DNA of 64,000 nt from Chloroherpetonaceae bacterium (GCA_025055975.1 JANWWM010000016.1:1-64000); one strand, 5' to 3'. Shown: positions 15,820-25,822, counted from the first letter of the stretch. Program-made: numbers and translations. The notes: generated from the sequence alone by a model not told the origin.

Positions 15820-17670
15820 ATGCAAGAAATCGTAACCAACAGAGCGAAGCCGAACTCCGCCGAAATCGCGGAAAAGTGGAAAACCATCGTCTATGGCATC
15901 ATTGACCACGCCTTCGAACCCATCGTGAACATTCACACGGGCGCGACCTTCGGCTACGAAGCCTTGCTACGCAATTATCAAGCGGCGGGGTTCGAGACCG
16001 TTTGGGAGTTCTTCGAGTCGGCTTACAAAGAGGGCGCGCTCTATCAGGTGGAACTGATGCTCCGCGAAAAAGCCATCGAGAAGTTTTGCCGAATCGGTCT
16101 TCAAGAGCGCATCAAACTGTTTCTCAACGTCGATAATCGCGTGCTCGAAATGCCCGACTACCAGCAGGGCAACACGGCGAAGATTTTGGCGCGCTACAAA
16201 ATGCCCACGAGCGCCATCTGCTTCGAAATCTCCGAAATGCATCGCATCAGCGGCAGCGACGCGGTGTTGCAAATTCTTCAACTCACCAAAAGTCAGAACT
16301 ACAAAATCGCCATCGATGATTTCGGCACGGGCTTTTCGGGCTTTCAATTGATGTATTACGCCAGCGCCGATTTCATCAAAATCGATCGCTTCTTCATCTC
16401 CAACATCTCCAACGATTCCAAAAAGCGCTTCTTCGTCGCCAGCATCATCAACATGGCGCACCTGTTGGGCATCACGGTCATCGCCGAAGGAGTCGAGACC
16501 GAACAAGAATTTTACATCTGCCGCGACTTGGGGTGCGACCTCATTCAAGGGCACTACATTCAAAAAGCCACGACGAACATCCGCGAATTGAAAATGAAAT
16601 ACGACATCGTCGAGATGCTCGTCCGCAAAGACCGTCGCAAAATCTCGCAAGATCAAGAAATCATCTACAACCAATCCGAGTTCATTCCCCAAATTCCGAT
16701 CACGGCGACGATGGAAGAGGTCTTCAACAAGTTTTTGGAGTTCGAGAATTACAGCTTCTTTCCCGTAACGACCGAAAACAACGAGCCTGTGGGCATCGTG
16801 CGCGAAAGAGACCTCAAAGCCTACACCTATTCGATGTATGGACGGCAGCTCTTGAAAAACAAGTCGTTTGGGAAAACCCTCAAAGACTTCATCGTCAAGT
16901 GCCCCATCGTCGACATCAACACGAAGGCGGAAAAAATGTTGGAAATTTTTTCCGTCGATGAAACCGTCGAGGGCATCATCGTTACGGCGCAGATGGAATA
17001 CATCGGCTTTTTGAGCGCCAAAGCGCTCCTGCGCGTCTTGAACGAGAAAAACTTGATGGCGGCGCGAGACCAAAATCCGCTCACGAAACTCCCCGGCAAC
17101 ACGCTTATTTATGGCTACGTCTCCGAGGCGCTCGCCGACACGGAATCCGACTATGCGTTCGTCTATTACGACTTCGACAACTTCAAGCCTTACAACGACC
17201 GCTACGGATTTCGCAACGGCGACCGCGTCATTTTGCTCTTTGCCGAAATTCTCCAAAAGCGCTTCGCGCGAGAGAGCTGTTTCGTCGGACATGTCGGGGG
17301 CGACGATTTCTTCGTGGGGTTCAAAAACTTGCGCTTCGACGAAGCCCGCGAACTGACGGCGATGGCGATCCAAGAATTTACCGATGGCGTCAAACCCTAC
17401 TACGACGAAACCGATCGCCATCGCGGTTACATCGAAGCCAAAGACCGCGACGGCAATTTCAAGCGATTCCCGCTTTTGACCGTTAGCGCGGCGATGCTCG
17501 AAATCCCCAAGAATCGCGTGCCGCTCACGATGGACGAAATCAGCGCGATTCTCGCCGATATGAAAAAAGCCGCCAAAGGCGCGCAAGGCAGCATTTGCGC
17601 TTCAACCATCGTGCCCGCCTTCGCCTTCGAGTATGCCAAACCCAAACCCATTGAACCGCAGAAAGCGTAA
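15820..17670 (+). CDS. EAL-CBS-GGDEF protein (c-di-GMP turnover or sensing)
   Basis: In 616 residues there are three parts. The EAL domain (about 20-260) keeps FGYEALLRN, the metal Asn in LFLNVDNR, IDDFGTGFSG near 166, FIKIDRFFI and IAEGVETEQEF, so the phosphodiesterase residues look complete. A pair of CBS motifs (about 285-410; FIPQIPITATMEEVFNKFL, PVTTENNEPVGIVRERDL, IVTAQMEYIGFLSAKALL) may bind a nucleotide. The GGDEF domain (about 420-600) has GHVGGDDFFVGF near 493, with Asp where most cyclases have Glu. Net activity is uncertain. The ATG at 15820 is preferred over the track start at 15739. Confidence 0.9.
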   Translation: MQEIVTNRAKPNSAEIAEKWKTIVYGIIDHAFEPIVNIHTGATFGYEALLRNYQAAGFETVWEFFESAYKEGALYQVELMLREKAIEKFCRIGLQERIKLFLNVDNRVLEMPDYQQGNTAKILARYKMPTSAICFEISEMHRISGSDAVLQILQLTKSQNYKIAIDDFGTGFSGFQLMYYASADFIKIDRFFISNISNDSKKRFFVASIINMAHLLGITVIAEGVETEQEFYICRDLGCDLIQGHYIQKATTNIRELKMKYDIVEMLVRKDRRKISQDQEIIYNQSEFIPQIPITATMEEVFNKFLEFENYSFFPVTTENNEPVGIVRERDLKAYTYSMYGRQLLKNKSFGKTLKDFIVKCPIVDINTKAEKMLEIFSVDETVEGIIVTAQMEYIGFLSAKALLRVLNEKNLMAARDQNPLTKLPGNTLIYGYVSEALADTESDYAFVYYDFDNFKPYNDRYGFRNGDRVILLFAEILQKRFARESCFVGHVGGDDFFVGFKNLRFDEARELTAMAIQEFTDGVKPYYDETDRHRGYIEAKDRDGNFKRFPLLTVSAAMLEIPKNRVPLTMDEISAILADMKKAAKGAQGSICASTIVPAFAFEYAKPKPIEPQKA

Positions 17671-17719
17671 CGCTCGACGCTGTTCGTTCCGAAACGGAGG
17701 CGACAAAACGCCAACAAAA

Positions 17720-17742
17720 AAGCCGACCTTAAAAGTCGGCTT
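17720..17742 (-). terminator. Intrinsic terminator of korAB
   Basis: AAGCCGAC pairs with GTCGGCTT around a 7-nt loop. On the minus strand the stem is followed by a T-run (TTTTTTG), so it terminates korB, whose stop is at 17771. It also lies after the convergent EAL gene. Confidence 0.8.
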
Positions 17743-17770
17743 AAAAACGCGCTGACCAAAAACGTCGCTT

Positions 17771-18826
17771 TTAATCAACCACCCAAGTTTCCTTGCCGCG
17801 CAGCAGCGCGTCCAAATCGCCTTCGCCTTTTTCTTTGGCGAGATTGATTTGATCGAGCATCGCGTCTTCGTAGCAGAAGCGTTCTTCCGCGTAGAACACG
17901 CCAAACGGGCGCGGCATGTAATGCTCCGACCCTGGCTCGTCGAAAAAGCGCGTCAAGATGCTTGCCTTCGTTCTGTCGCGCTCGTCGTGAATCCAAAGGT
18001 CGTCTTTGGACACGTCGGAAAGCGTGAGGTCAACGACCATAGGCTTCAAGCCAAACAGTTTGATGCCTTTGTCGTTGTTCTTGCCAAAGACGAGCGGCTT
18101 GCCGTGTTCGAGGAACAGGTCGTTTTCGGCTTTGACGTCTTTTTCCGTGAAGGCTTCAAACGCGCCGTCGTTGAAGATGACGCAGTTTTGATAGATCTCG
18201 ACAAACGAAGCGCCTTTGTGCTTGTGAGCGCGTTTGAGAATTTCGCGCATGTGCTTGACGTCGCGATCCATCGTCCGAGCGATGAACGTGCCGTCCGCGC
18301 CCAACGCAAAGGCGAGCGGATTGATGGGGTGATCGATCGCGCCGTAGGGCGTTGATTTTGCGACGAACCCGACGGGCGACGTGGGCGAGTATTGCCCTTT
18401 CGTCAAGCCGTAAATTTCGTTGTTGAAAAGCAGGATGTTGACGTTGAGATTGCGTCGCAAGATGTGAAGCGTGTGATTGCCGCCGATGGACAGCAAGTCG
18501 CCATCGCCCCCAACGATCCACACGTCCAAGTCGGGACGCGAGGCTTTCAACCCCGTGGCGATCGCCGTCGCTCGCCCGTGAATGCCATGAATCCCAAAGG
18601 TCTCCATGTAGTAGGGGAAGCGCGACGAGCAGCCGATTCCCGACACGAAGACGATGTTTTCGCGCGGAACGCCGAGTTCGGGCAAGACAGATTGCACTTG
18701 TTTCAAGATGGAATAATCGCCGCACCCCGGACACCAGCGCACCTCTTGCTCCGAAGCGAAATCTTTTGCGGTCAGAACGGGCAAGTCGCTTTTCTTTCCG
18801 TTTCCTCCTAAATCCAACGCGGGCAT
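17771..18826 (-). CDS. korB: 2-oxoglutarate:ferredoxin oxidoreductase, beta subunit
   Basis: The thiamine-diphosphate-binding subunit of 2-oxoacid:ferredoxin oxidoreductase (351 residues). It shows WCPGCGDYSILKQVQ with cluster or TPP-region cysteines, VSGIGCSSRFPYYM, HGRATAIATGLKASRPDL and the TPP motif IVGGDGDLLSIGGNHTLH ending in LLFNNEIYGLTKGQ. It catalyses oxidative decarboxylation of 2-oxoglutarate, or the reverse carboxylation of succinyl-CoA with reduced ferredoxin. It starts one base after the korA stop codon. A 2-oxoglutarate substrate is inferred from the two-subunit, gamma-alpha-fused organisation; pyruvate or other 2-oxoacids are possible. Confidence 0.93.
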   Translation of the reverse strand: MPALDLGGNGKKSDLPVLTAKDFASEQEVRWCPGCGDYSILKQVQSVLPELGVPRENIVFVSGIGCSSRFPYYMETFGIHGIHGRATAIATGLKASRPDLDVWIVGGDGDLLSIGGNHTLHILRRNLNVNILLFNNEIYGLTKGQYSPTSPVGFVAKSTPYGAIDHPINPLAFALGADGTFIARTMDRDVKHMREILKRAHKHKGASFVEIYQNCVIFNDGAFEAFTEKDVKAENDLFLEHGKPLVFGKNNDKGIKLFGLKPMVVDLTLSDVSKDDLWIHDERDRTKASILTRFFDEPGSEHYMPRPFGVFYAEERFCYEDAMLDQINLAKEKGEGDLDALLRGKETWVVD

Positions 18827-18827
18827 T

Positions 18828-20699
18828 TTACTTCTCCTTTTCGGTTAAAATTGCGATGATTTTTTCTTTGAGTTCCGATTCCATAAAGGGCATTCCTTGC
18901 ACCTTGTTGAACTGAATGACGGGCGCGAGGAATTTGTCGCGGATGAGCCGCGCCAGTTGCCCCGAGTTGAGTTCGGGAATCAGAATTTTGTCGAAGTTGT
19001 AGATGAGTTCGCCGAGATTCTTCGGGAACGGGTTGAGATACGTAAGATGCGCATGCGACACGTCGTATCCTTCAAGGCGCAAGTCGCGCACGACGGTCTT
19101 AATCGTGCCGTAAGTCGAGCCCCAGCCCAAGACGAGCAATTTGCCTTTTTCGGAGCCGTTGTCGATGGTTTGAAGCGGAATCGCGTCGGCGATTTTCTCG
19201 ATTTTTTCGGCGCGCAGTTTCGTCATCAAGGCGTGATTTTCCGCGTCGTAAGAAACGGCGCCCGTTTCGTGTTGTTTTTCCAAGCCGCCGATGCGGTGCT
19301 CCAAGCCTTTCGTGCCCGGAATCGCCCATTCGCGCGCGCCCTTGTCGTTGCGTTTGTAGGGCAGGTATTTCGGGTCGCCCGCGTTGCGCGGCGCGGCGAA
19401 CTTGACCGTGATGTCGGGCAAATCTTTCGCGGTTGGAAATTTCCACGGCTCCGAGCCATTGGCGATGTAGCCGTCGGTCAGGCAAATGACGGGAGTCATA
19501 AATTCAATTGCGAGGCGACAGGCTTCGAAGGTTGCGTCGAAACAGCCCGCGGGCGAATTGGCGGCGATGATGGGAACGGGCGATTCGCCGTGCCGACCAA
19601 ACATCGCCATCAGCAAATCCGACTGCTCCGTCTTCGTTGGCAAGCCCGTCGAGGGTCCGCCGCGTTGCACGTCGATAATCACGACGGGCAATTCAAGCGA
19701 AACGGCAAGTCCGATGGCTTCTTCTTTCAAATCCATTCCCGGACCCGACGTGGACGTCGCCGCGAGACTGCCGCCGTAAGCCGCGCCAATCGCCGCGCAC
19801 ATCGCCGCGATTTCGTCTTCGGCTTGGAACGTTCTCACGCCGAAGTTTTTGTGCTTGGAAAGCTCGTGCAGAATGTCGGAAGCGGGCGTAATCGGATACG
19901 AGCCTAAAAAGAGCGGCAAGCCCGATTTCTTCGAAGCGGCAATCAGGGCGTAGGCGGTGGCTTGATTGCCCATAATGTGCCGATACGTGCCCGCGGGCAG
20001 TTTGGCTTTTTTGACCTCGTAGCGCGTCGTGAAAATCTCCGTCGCCTCGCCGTAGGAATAGCCCGCTTGCAACGCCTTGATGTTGGCTTCGGCGATTTCG
20101 GGCTTCTTTTTGAACTTCTCCCGAATGTTGTTGATGGTATGGTCGAGCGGGCGCGTGTATAGCCAAAAGAGCAAGCCGAGCACGAACATATTTTTCGAGC
20201 GATCGATTTCTTTCGTGCTCAAGCCCGTGCCTTCCAGCGCCGAGCGCGTCAGTTTGCCAATTTCAATCGGATAGACGTGATACTTGGCAAGCGAGCCATC
20301 TTCGAGCGGATTGGTTTTGCACCCCGCCAGTTGAAGATTCTTCTCGTCGAAGCCATCGACATTGGCGATGATGATTTTGCCTTCTTTGAGCAGTTTGAGA
20401 TTGGCTTTGAGCGCGGCGGCGTTCATGGCGACAAGCACGTCGATTTTGTCGCCGGGCGTGAAAATCTCTTTGCTTCCAAATTGAACTTGGAATCCCGAAA
20501 CGCCGGGCAGAGTGCCTGCGGGAGCGCGGATTTCGGCGGGATAGTTGGGAAACGTGTTGAGGTCGTTTCCTAAAATCGCGGCGGTTTCGCTGAACTGCGT
20601 TCCAGTGAGTTGCATTCCGTCGCCGGAATCGCCCGCGAATAGAATCGTTACGTCTTGCTTCGTCTCGACGCGAATCGGACGGCTATGAACTTCGCTCAT
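18828..20699 (-). CDS. korA: 2-oxoglutarate:ferredoxin oxidoreductase, fused gamma-alpha subunit
   Basis: In 623 residues the gamma domain comes first ([28 protein letters not shown], about 10-190), then the alpha pyrimidine-binding domain (from about [34 protein letters not shown]) with [20 protein letters not shown] and [18 protein letters not shown]. The C-terminal segment carries [16 protein letters not shown] and [17 protein letters not shown]. The start at 20699 ([11 protein letters not shown]) has an AGGAG site; the 39 upstream track residues are rejected. It forms an operon with korB. With Icd in the same window this could support a reductive TCA cycle, but the oxidative direction is equally possible. 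Confidence 0.93.
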   Translation of the reverse strand: MSEVHSRPIRVETKQDVTILFAGDSGDGMQLTGTQFSETAAILGNDLNTFPNYPAEIRAPAGTLPGVSGFQVQFGSKEIFTPGDKIDVLVAMNAAALKANLKLLKEGKIIIANVDGFDEKNLQLAGCKTNPLEDGSLAKYHVYPIEIGKLTRSALEGTGLSTKEIDRSKNMFVLGLLFWLYTRPLDHTINNIREKFKKKPEIAEANIKALQAGYSYGEATEIFTTRYEVKKAKLPAGTYRHIMGNQATAYALIAASKKSGLPLFLGSYPITPASDILHELSKHKNFGVRTFQAEDEIAAMCAAIGAAYGGSLAATSTSGPGMDLKEEAIGLAVSLELPVVIIDVQRGGPSTGLPTKTEQSDLLMAMFGRHGESPVPIIAANSPAGCFDATFEACRLAIEFMTPVICLTDGYIANGSEPWKFPTAKDLPDITVKFAAPRNAGDPKYLPYKRNDKGAREWAIPGTKGLEHRIGGLEKQHETGAVSYDAENHALMTKLRAEKIEKIADAIPLQTIDNGSEKGKLLVLGWGSTYGTIKTVVRDLRLEGYDVSHAHLTYLNPFPKNLGELIYNFDKILIPELNSGQLARLIRDKFLAPVIQFNKVQGMPFMESELKEKIIAILTEKEK

Positions 20700-20805
20700 C
20701 GTTATTCTCCTTTTTACTGCTAGTTTGAAAATCGCTTGTCCGAAATGTCGAGCGATATGCGAAAGAACCGTCGGAACAAGCGAGGTTGTGAAACAAGTTG
20801 GGGCA

Positions 20806-20813
20806 AAATTATG
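20806..20813 (-). promoter_or_regulatory. TAATTTTG -7-like element upstream of korA
   Basis: A perfect TAnnTTTG on the minus strand, 107 bp from the korA start. No TTTG at the expected spacing was found. Confidence 0.3.
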
Positions 20814-20875
20814 CAAACGACGTAGAATTTCCTATTTGAGAAAACGAGACGATTCTTTCCGTCGTCATCGGTCTC

Positions 20876-20904
20876 TTTGGCGACGACAAATTTTCGCTAT
20901 TTTG
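20876..20904 (+). promoter_or_regulatory. TTTG-N18-TATTTTG promoter-like element for the hybrid kinase
   Basis: TTTG (20876-20879) is followed after 18 nt by TATTTTG (20898-20904), one base shorter than TAnnTTTG, 36 bp upstream of the ATG at 20940. Confidence 0.35.
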
Positions 20905-20939
20905 CGCGGCTAAGTCCTCGAATTCCAAACGCTCGCGCC

Positions 20940-23900
20940 ATGTCGCATGGCTTGATTGATTTTTGCGCCACGATTTTTGAGCGATGCGCCGACGGAATCG
21001 CGCTGACCGACGCCAACGGCTTGATTTTGCAAGCCAACCAAGCTTTCGCCGACATTTACGCCGCCGACCCTTCCGCTCTTGTCGGGGCGACCTTCTGGAG
21101 TCTCCTGCCACCCAGCCAACAAGACGCGGCGCGCGCGCAGTATTTCGAACTTTTCAACGGACCCGCGTCGAGCGCGAAGTTTGAAATCGTCATTCCGACG
21201 GGCGGTCCGTCAAGCGCGCTCATCGAGACGACCGTTTGTTTCAACGAACCCGTTGGCTCTCGCACCAAAGCGCTTTTTATCGCCCGCGACATCACCGAGA
21301 AAATGACCCGAGCGCGCCGCGAGTTTCTTGAAGCGGAGTTGCAGATGATTCGAGAGCAGTTTCATCAACTTCTCGCCGAGCAAAAGCGCGTCGAGAAAAG
21401 TTTGCTCGATTCGCAAACCGAATTGCGCAAAACCCAGCAACTCTTTGAATCGATTGCCAAAAATTTTCCCAACGGCGCGATCAACGTTCTCGACAAAAAC
21501 CATCGCATCGTTTTCACCGACGGGCAAGAGTATCGCAAACACAATCTCAATCCCGCCGATTTCATTGGATTGCCGATTGAAGCGCTTTTTCCGAACAAAG
21601 ATCTTTCCGTCTCAAAAGCCGCCTACGAAAAGGTTTTTCAGGGCGAGCCGCAACGCTTCGAGTTCGATTACGCGGGAATGTTCTATGAAAACATCGCCGT
21701 GCCGCTTCCCGACGAGCATGGCGAGATTCGTCAAATTCTCACCGTTACGCTTAACATCACGGAGAAAAAACGCGCCGAAGCTCAAGTCCAAGAATCTCAA
21801 TCGCGTCTTCGCGCCCTCGTGAATAACATTCCAGGAGCCGTTTTTCGAGCCGAAACGCAACCCGATGGTTCGCGCAAGATCACTTTCGTCGGCGAGAGCA
21901 TTCGTCAATTTGGGGTCGATCCCGAAGAAATGCTTGGACATGCGAACACATCGGCGCGATTTCTTCACCCTGAAGATCGGCAAAGTTTTTCGAACGCGCT
22001 CAATCAATCGTCGCTATCGCTCAAATCATTTCGCTGGGAAGGCAGAACTTTGATTCGCGGAAAAAGCGATTGGATTGAAATCGCCGCCACGCCGCGCCGC
22101 GCCGAAGACGGAAAAATTTATTGGGAAGGCATCATTCTCGACATTTCCGAGCGCAAAGCGTTGGAATCGGCGTTGCGCGAACTCAACGAATCGTTGGAAC
22201 GTCAAGTCCAAGAGCGGACGGCGGAATTGCGTCAAAGCGAAAGCCTCTATCGCGCCATCGCCGAAAATTATCCCAGCGGCGTGATAGGCATCTACGATCG
22301 CGCCCTCACGCTTCTTTTCACCGACGGAACCGAGTATCAACGCTTGGGCATCGACGCGGGTTGTCTCATCGGCAGAAATCTTTTCGACATCTATCCTGAA
22401 CGCGAAGGCAGAATCATCGCCGAACATCTTGAAAAAGCGTTCAAAGGCGAAACGACGAACTTTGAAGTTCATCTCGGCGACGACGACTACTTCTACATCC
22501 TCTCGCCCATCCGCGAAGAAAACGGCGCGATTGAGCGAATTCTCGTCATCACGCAAAACATAACCGAGCGCAAGCAAGCCGATCGACTCCTGCGCGAGAA
22601 CGAGGAGCGATATCGTCTCGTGCTTGAGCAAACGGGGCAACTTGTCTACGACTGGGACATGCTCGCCAACCGTTTGAAATGGGCAGGCGCGATTGAACGA
22701 CTCACGGGCTACGCGCCCGAAGAGCATCAAATCACCCTCGACGAATGGGCAAACAACATTCACCCCGAAGACCGCGAGCGAGCGACGCGACTGCTTGAAG
22801 AGACGCTTAAAAGCGGCGCGCCCTACCGCGCCGAGTATCGCTATCGTCGCAAAGACGGCTCTTACTTTTGGGTCGAGGACAACGGCGTTTATCTCAAAGA
22901 TTCTTCGGGCAAGACCGTCCGAATGCTTGGCGCGATGAAAGACATCACCGCTCAAAAAGAAATCGAAATCGAAAAACGTCGCCTCGCCGAAAAGGCGCTG
23001 CACTCGCAAAAAATGGAATCGATTGGCACGCTGGCGAGCGGCGTCGCGCACGAGTTCAACAATTTGCTCGCCATCATTTCGCTTGCCAACGAACAACTCA
23101 AATCGCAGACGAAAAGTCAAGCCATTCTCAAAAACGCGCAGACGATTCGAAAGTCCGTCGAACGCGGCTCGCACATCGCTCGTCAATTGCTCGACTTCTC
23201 GCGCTCGGAGCAAACCGAAAAACAGCCCATTGAGCTTTCTCGAATCATCGATGAAATCGCCAATACGCTCCGACGTTTGCTCAAAAAGAACGTCACGGTT
23301 CAAGTCTCTCAATCCGTCGAGCAGGCGTGGATAATGGGCAACGACAAGCAGATTTATCAAGTCCTGCTCAATCTTGGCATCAACGCGGGCGACGCGATGC
23401 CCAACGGCGGCGTTTTGAGCTTCAGCCTCTCGACCTCGCGCTACGGCGAAAAAGATTGCGCCATCATTCGCGTCAGGGACACGGGGACGGGCATTCCGCC
23501 CGACGTCAAAGCTCGAATGTTCGAGCCTTTCTTCACCACGAAAGGTCTGGGCAAAGGCACGGGGCTTGGGCTTGCCATCGCGCACGGCATCGTTGCGGCG
23601 CACGACGGACAGATCGAAGTCGACACCGAACTCGGCAAAGGCACGACCTTCACGCTCGCCTTTCCGCTTTTGGAACTCCCCAAAGCGCTCGATTCCGAAG
23701 AACCGCCGCTCTCCGACGAAGGCGGCAGCGAAACCTTGCTCCTCGTCGAGGACGAGCCGTTTCTAAGAAATCTTCTCGCCAAAACGCTCCGCTCCAAAGG
23801 CTACAAAGTCATTGAAGCCGCCGATGGCGAAGAAGCCCTGAACGTTTTTGAAAAACGCCACCACGAGATCGACCTCGTGTTGACCGACATGGGGATGCCA

Positions 23901-24089
23901 AACATCGATGGTTACGAATTGCTCAAAAAAATTCGTCGCAAGAAAAAAGACGCGCGAGTCGTGGTGATGTCGGGCTATATGGATTCCGAGCAAGCGCAAA
24001 AGCTCGCCAAAGAGAACATCGATGTGGTCTCCAAACCGTTTGAGATGGCGGAACTTTCGGCGACGATTCGCAACGCCTTGATGCGATAG
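20940..24089 (+). CDS. Hybrid sensor histidine kinase with five PAS domains and a receiver
   Basis: A 1049-residue cytosolic kinase with no membrane segments. PAS-type repeats occupy roughly 1-115, 160-290, 290-425, 440-560 and 565-690, shown by recurring ITEKKRAEAQV, LDISERKAL, QNITERKQAD and MKDITAQKEIE ends. The dimerisation/phosphoacceptor box is GVAHEFNNLLAII with His near 703; N box LLNLGINAGDAMPNGG near 810; G boxes GTGIPPDVKARMFEPFFTT and GTGLGLAIAHGIV. The C-terminal receiver (about 930-1045) has LLVEDEPFLRNLL and the phospho-Asp in VLTDMGMPNIDG. It is a phosphorelay sensor for intracellular signals. The track start at 20877 is TTG; the ATG at 20940 is used. Confidence 0.93.
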   Translation: MSHGLIDFCATIFERCADGIALTDANGLILQANQAFADIYAADPSALVGATFWSLLPPSQQDAARAQYFELFNGPASSAKFEIVIPTGGPSSALIETTVCFNEPVGSRTKALFIARDITEKMTRARREFLEAELQMIREQFHQLLAEQKRVEKSLLDSQTELRKTQQLFESIAKNFPNGAINVLDKNHRIVFTDGQEYRKHNLNPADFIGLPIEALFPNKDLSVSKAAYEKVFQGEPQRFEFDYAGMFYENIAVPLPDEHGEIRQILTVTLNITEKKRAEAQVQESQSRLRALVNNIPGAVFRAETQPDGSRKITFVGESIRQFGVDPEEMLGHANTSARFLHPEDRQSFSNALNQSSLSLKSFRWEGRTLIRGKSDWIEIAATPRRAEDGKIYWEGIILDISERKALESALRELNESLERQVQERTAELRQSESLYRAIAENYPSGVIGIYDRALTLLFTDGTEYQRLGIDAGCLIGRNLFDIYPEREGRIIAEHLEKAFKGETTNFEVHLGDDDYFYILSPIREENGAIERILVITQNITERKQADRLLRENEERYRLVLEQTGQLVYDWDMLANRLKWAGAIERLTGYAPEEHQITLDEWANNIHPEDRERATRLLEETLKSGAPYRAEYRYRRKDGSYFWVEDNGVYLKDSSGKTVRMLGAMKDITAQKEIEIEKRRLAEKALHSQKMESIGTLASGVAHEFNNLLAIISLANEQLKSQTKSQAILKNAQTIRKSVERGSHIARQLLDFSRSEQTEKQPIELSRIIDEIANTLRRLLKKNVTVQVSQSVEQAWIMGNDKQIYQVLLNLGINAGDAMPNGGVLSFSLSTSRYGEKDCAIIRVRDTGTGIPPDVKARMFEPFFTTKGLGKGTGLGLAIAHGIVAAHDGQIEVDTELGKGTTFTLAFPLLELPKALDSEEPPLSDEGGSETLLLVEDEPFLRNLLAKTLRSKGYKVIEAADGEEALNVFEKRHHEIDLVLTDMGMPNIDGYELLKKIRRKKKDARVVVMSGYMDSEQAQKLAKENIDVVSKPFEMAELSATIRNALMR

Positions 24090-24110
24090 GTCGGCGCGAG
24101 ACAAAAGCGC

Positions 24111-24118
24111 TATTTTTG
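24111..24118 (+). promoter_or_regulatory. TATTTTTG -7-like element upstream of the solute-binding lipoprotein
   Basis: A perfect TAnnTTTG, 31 bp before the ATG at 24149 and 22 bp after the kinase stop codon. No TTTG at the expected spacing. Confidence 0.35.
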
Positions 24119-24148
24119 CCGCCTTAACCGACAATCGTTCAGTCGCGC

Positions 24149-25822
24149 ATGCGAGCCTTTCGCGCTTTTCTTCTCGCCATCAGCCTGCTCAGCCTGTCGT
24201 GTTCGCCGCGCAAAGATGCGTCTTCCATTCGCTCCGAAACCGTCGTCATCGGCATCGCCAACGATTTCGACCACCTGAATCCCTTGCTCATTCAGTTCTC
24301 GCTTTCGCGCGAGGTCTGCATGTTGCTTTTTCCGAAGCTCGTTCAAGCCGACCTTGACGCGACGAGCGGCGAGGTTCGCTTTTTGCCTTCGCTTGCGACG
24401 CGATGGGAATTTTCAAGCGACGGCAAGCGCGCCACGTTTTTCCTGCGAAGCGACGCGAAGTGGCAAGACGGCGTTCCAATCACCGCCGCCGACCTGAAAT
24501 TTTCCTACCGCCTTTACGCCGAACCCGCCGTTGCCAGCACGCGCCAGCATTACGTTGGCGATCTTGTTCGTGACCAAAACGGCGCGATCGATTTCGAGAC
24601 TGGCGTTCAAACTCCAAACGACACGACGCTCGTCTTGAACTTCTCTCGCCCGCTCGCGCCAAACGTCGTTCTTGACCATTTCCACGACTTGATGCCCGTT
24701 CCCAAGCACGTTTTCGAGAAGATTGAGCCGAAAGACTTGCGCGCCAAATCGGCGGAACTGCCCGTCGTGGCGGCAGGTCCGTTCAAGGTGGAAAAGTGGG
24801 CGCGTCAAAGCGAGCTCGTCTTGGTTCGCAACGATTCCTGCGCGTTGCCGCGTCCCGCTCGGCTCAAAAGGCTAATCTTTCGCGTCATTCCCGATTACGT
24901 GACGCGCCTTGCGGCGTTCAAATCGGGCGAAATCGACGCGATGATTGGCGCGGGCGGAGTCGCTCCAAAAGACGCGCAAGACATTGAGCGAAACTATCCC
25001 GACAAAAAAATTTACTCCGTGCGCGACCGCTTGTTCGATAGCGTCGTATGGCTCTGCGTCGATGGCGACGCTTACCGCGAGCGCAAAGAACTCAAACCGC
25101 ATTTTCTCTTTGGCGACAAGCGCGTCCGCCAAGCGATGACCTACGCCATCAACCGCGACGCCATCATTGAGGGCTACATCGGCGCGGGCAAGGCGACCGT
25201 CGTCAACACTTCGCTTTCGCCCGCATACAAGAAACTTCAAAACCCGTCGCTTCACGCCTATTCCTACAATCCCGAAAAAGCCCTCGCGTTGCTCAAAGAA
25301 GCGGGCTGGACGAGAGGCAACGACGGCTTTCTGCAAAAAGACGGCAAACGCTTTTCCTTCGCGCTTGCCGCGCCCAAAGGCAACGAGCGACGCGCCTACG
25401 CGGGCGCCATCATTCAACAAAACCTGCGCGACATCGGCATCGAGTGCCAATTGGAAACGATGGAAATGGCGCTTTTCAATCAGCGACAAAACGAATATCG
25501 CTTGGACGCGGCGCTGTCGGGGCTTTCCGCCGAAACTCTGCCGTTTCAACTCGTCATCTGGGCGGAAGATTCGCCGTTCAATTCGTCGGTCTTTCGCCAC
25601 GAGCGGTTTTCCAAAGTCATCGAAGAACTCGGCTTGCCGCAACCGCCCGAAAAAGAACTTGCGCTCTGGCGCGAGTATCAAGCCATTCAACACGAAGAGC
25701 AACCGCGCACCTTTCTCTACTACTACGACGAACTCGAAGCCTTCAGCGCTCGCGTCAAGAACGTGAAGGTTTCGACGCTGGCGATTCTTTTCAACGCGGG
25801 CGAATGGGAAATCGGCGAATAG
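24149..25822 (+). CDS. ABC transporter solute-binding lipoprotein (SBP_bac_5, peptide/nickel type)
   Basis: A 557-residue extracytoplasmic binding protein. The N-terminus MRAFRAFLLAISLLSLSCSPRK is a lipoprotein signal with lipobox LSLSC. The fold follows the OppA/DppA pattern: LNPLLIQFSLSREVCMLLFPKLVQ, SLATRWEFSSDGKRATFFLRSDAKWQDGVPITAADLKFSY, KRVRQAMTYAINRDAIIEGYIGAGKATVV, YNPEKALALLKEAGWTRGNDGF and a C-terminal aromatic-rich domain. Ligand is probably an oligopeptide, but nickel, haem or sugars are bound by relatives. No permease or ATPase genes are adjacent, so it may be an orphan subunit. Confidence 0.9.
   Translation: MRAFRAFLLAISLLSLSCSPRKDASSIRSETVVIGIANDFDHLNPLLIQFSLSREVCMLLFPKLVQADLDATSGEVRFLPSLATRWEFSSDGKRATFFLRSDAKWQDGVPITAADLKFSYRLYAEPAVASTRQHYVGDLVRDQNGAIDFETGVQTPNDTTLVLNFSRPLAPNVVLDHFHDLMPVPKHVFEKIEPKDLRAKSAELPVVAAGPFKVEKWARQSELVLVRNDSCALPRPARLKRLIFRVIPDYVTRLAAFKSGEIDAMIGAGGVAPKDAQDIERNYPDKKIYSVRDRLFDSVVWLCVDGDAYRERKELKPHFLFGDKRVRQAMTYAINRDAIIEGYIGAGKATVVNTSLSPAYKKLQNPSLHAYSYNPEKALALLKEAGWTRGNDGFLQKDGKRFSFALAAPKGNERRAYAGAIIQQNLRDIGIECQLETMEMALFNQRQNEYRLDAALSGLSAETLPFQLVIWAEDSPFNSSVFRHERFSKVIEELGLPQPPEKELALWREYQAIQHEEQPRTFLYYYDELEAFSARVKNVKVSTLAILFNAGEWEIGE

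Noticed and set aside
15967-17586. 539-aa minus-strand ORF opposite the EAL-GGDEF gene
   Set aside because: Shadow of the EAL-CBS-GGDEF reading frame; no independent motif or start context.
22026-23603. 525-aa minus-strand ORF opposite the hybrid kinase
   Set aside because: Shadow of the PAS/kinase region; composition dominated by Arg, Val and Phe without domains.
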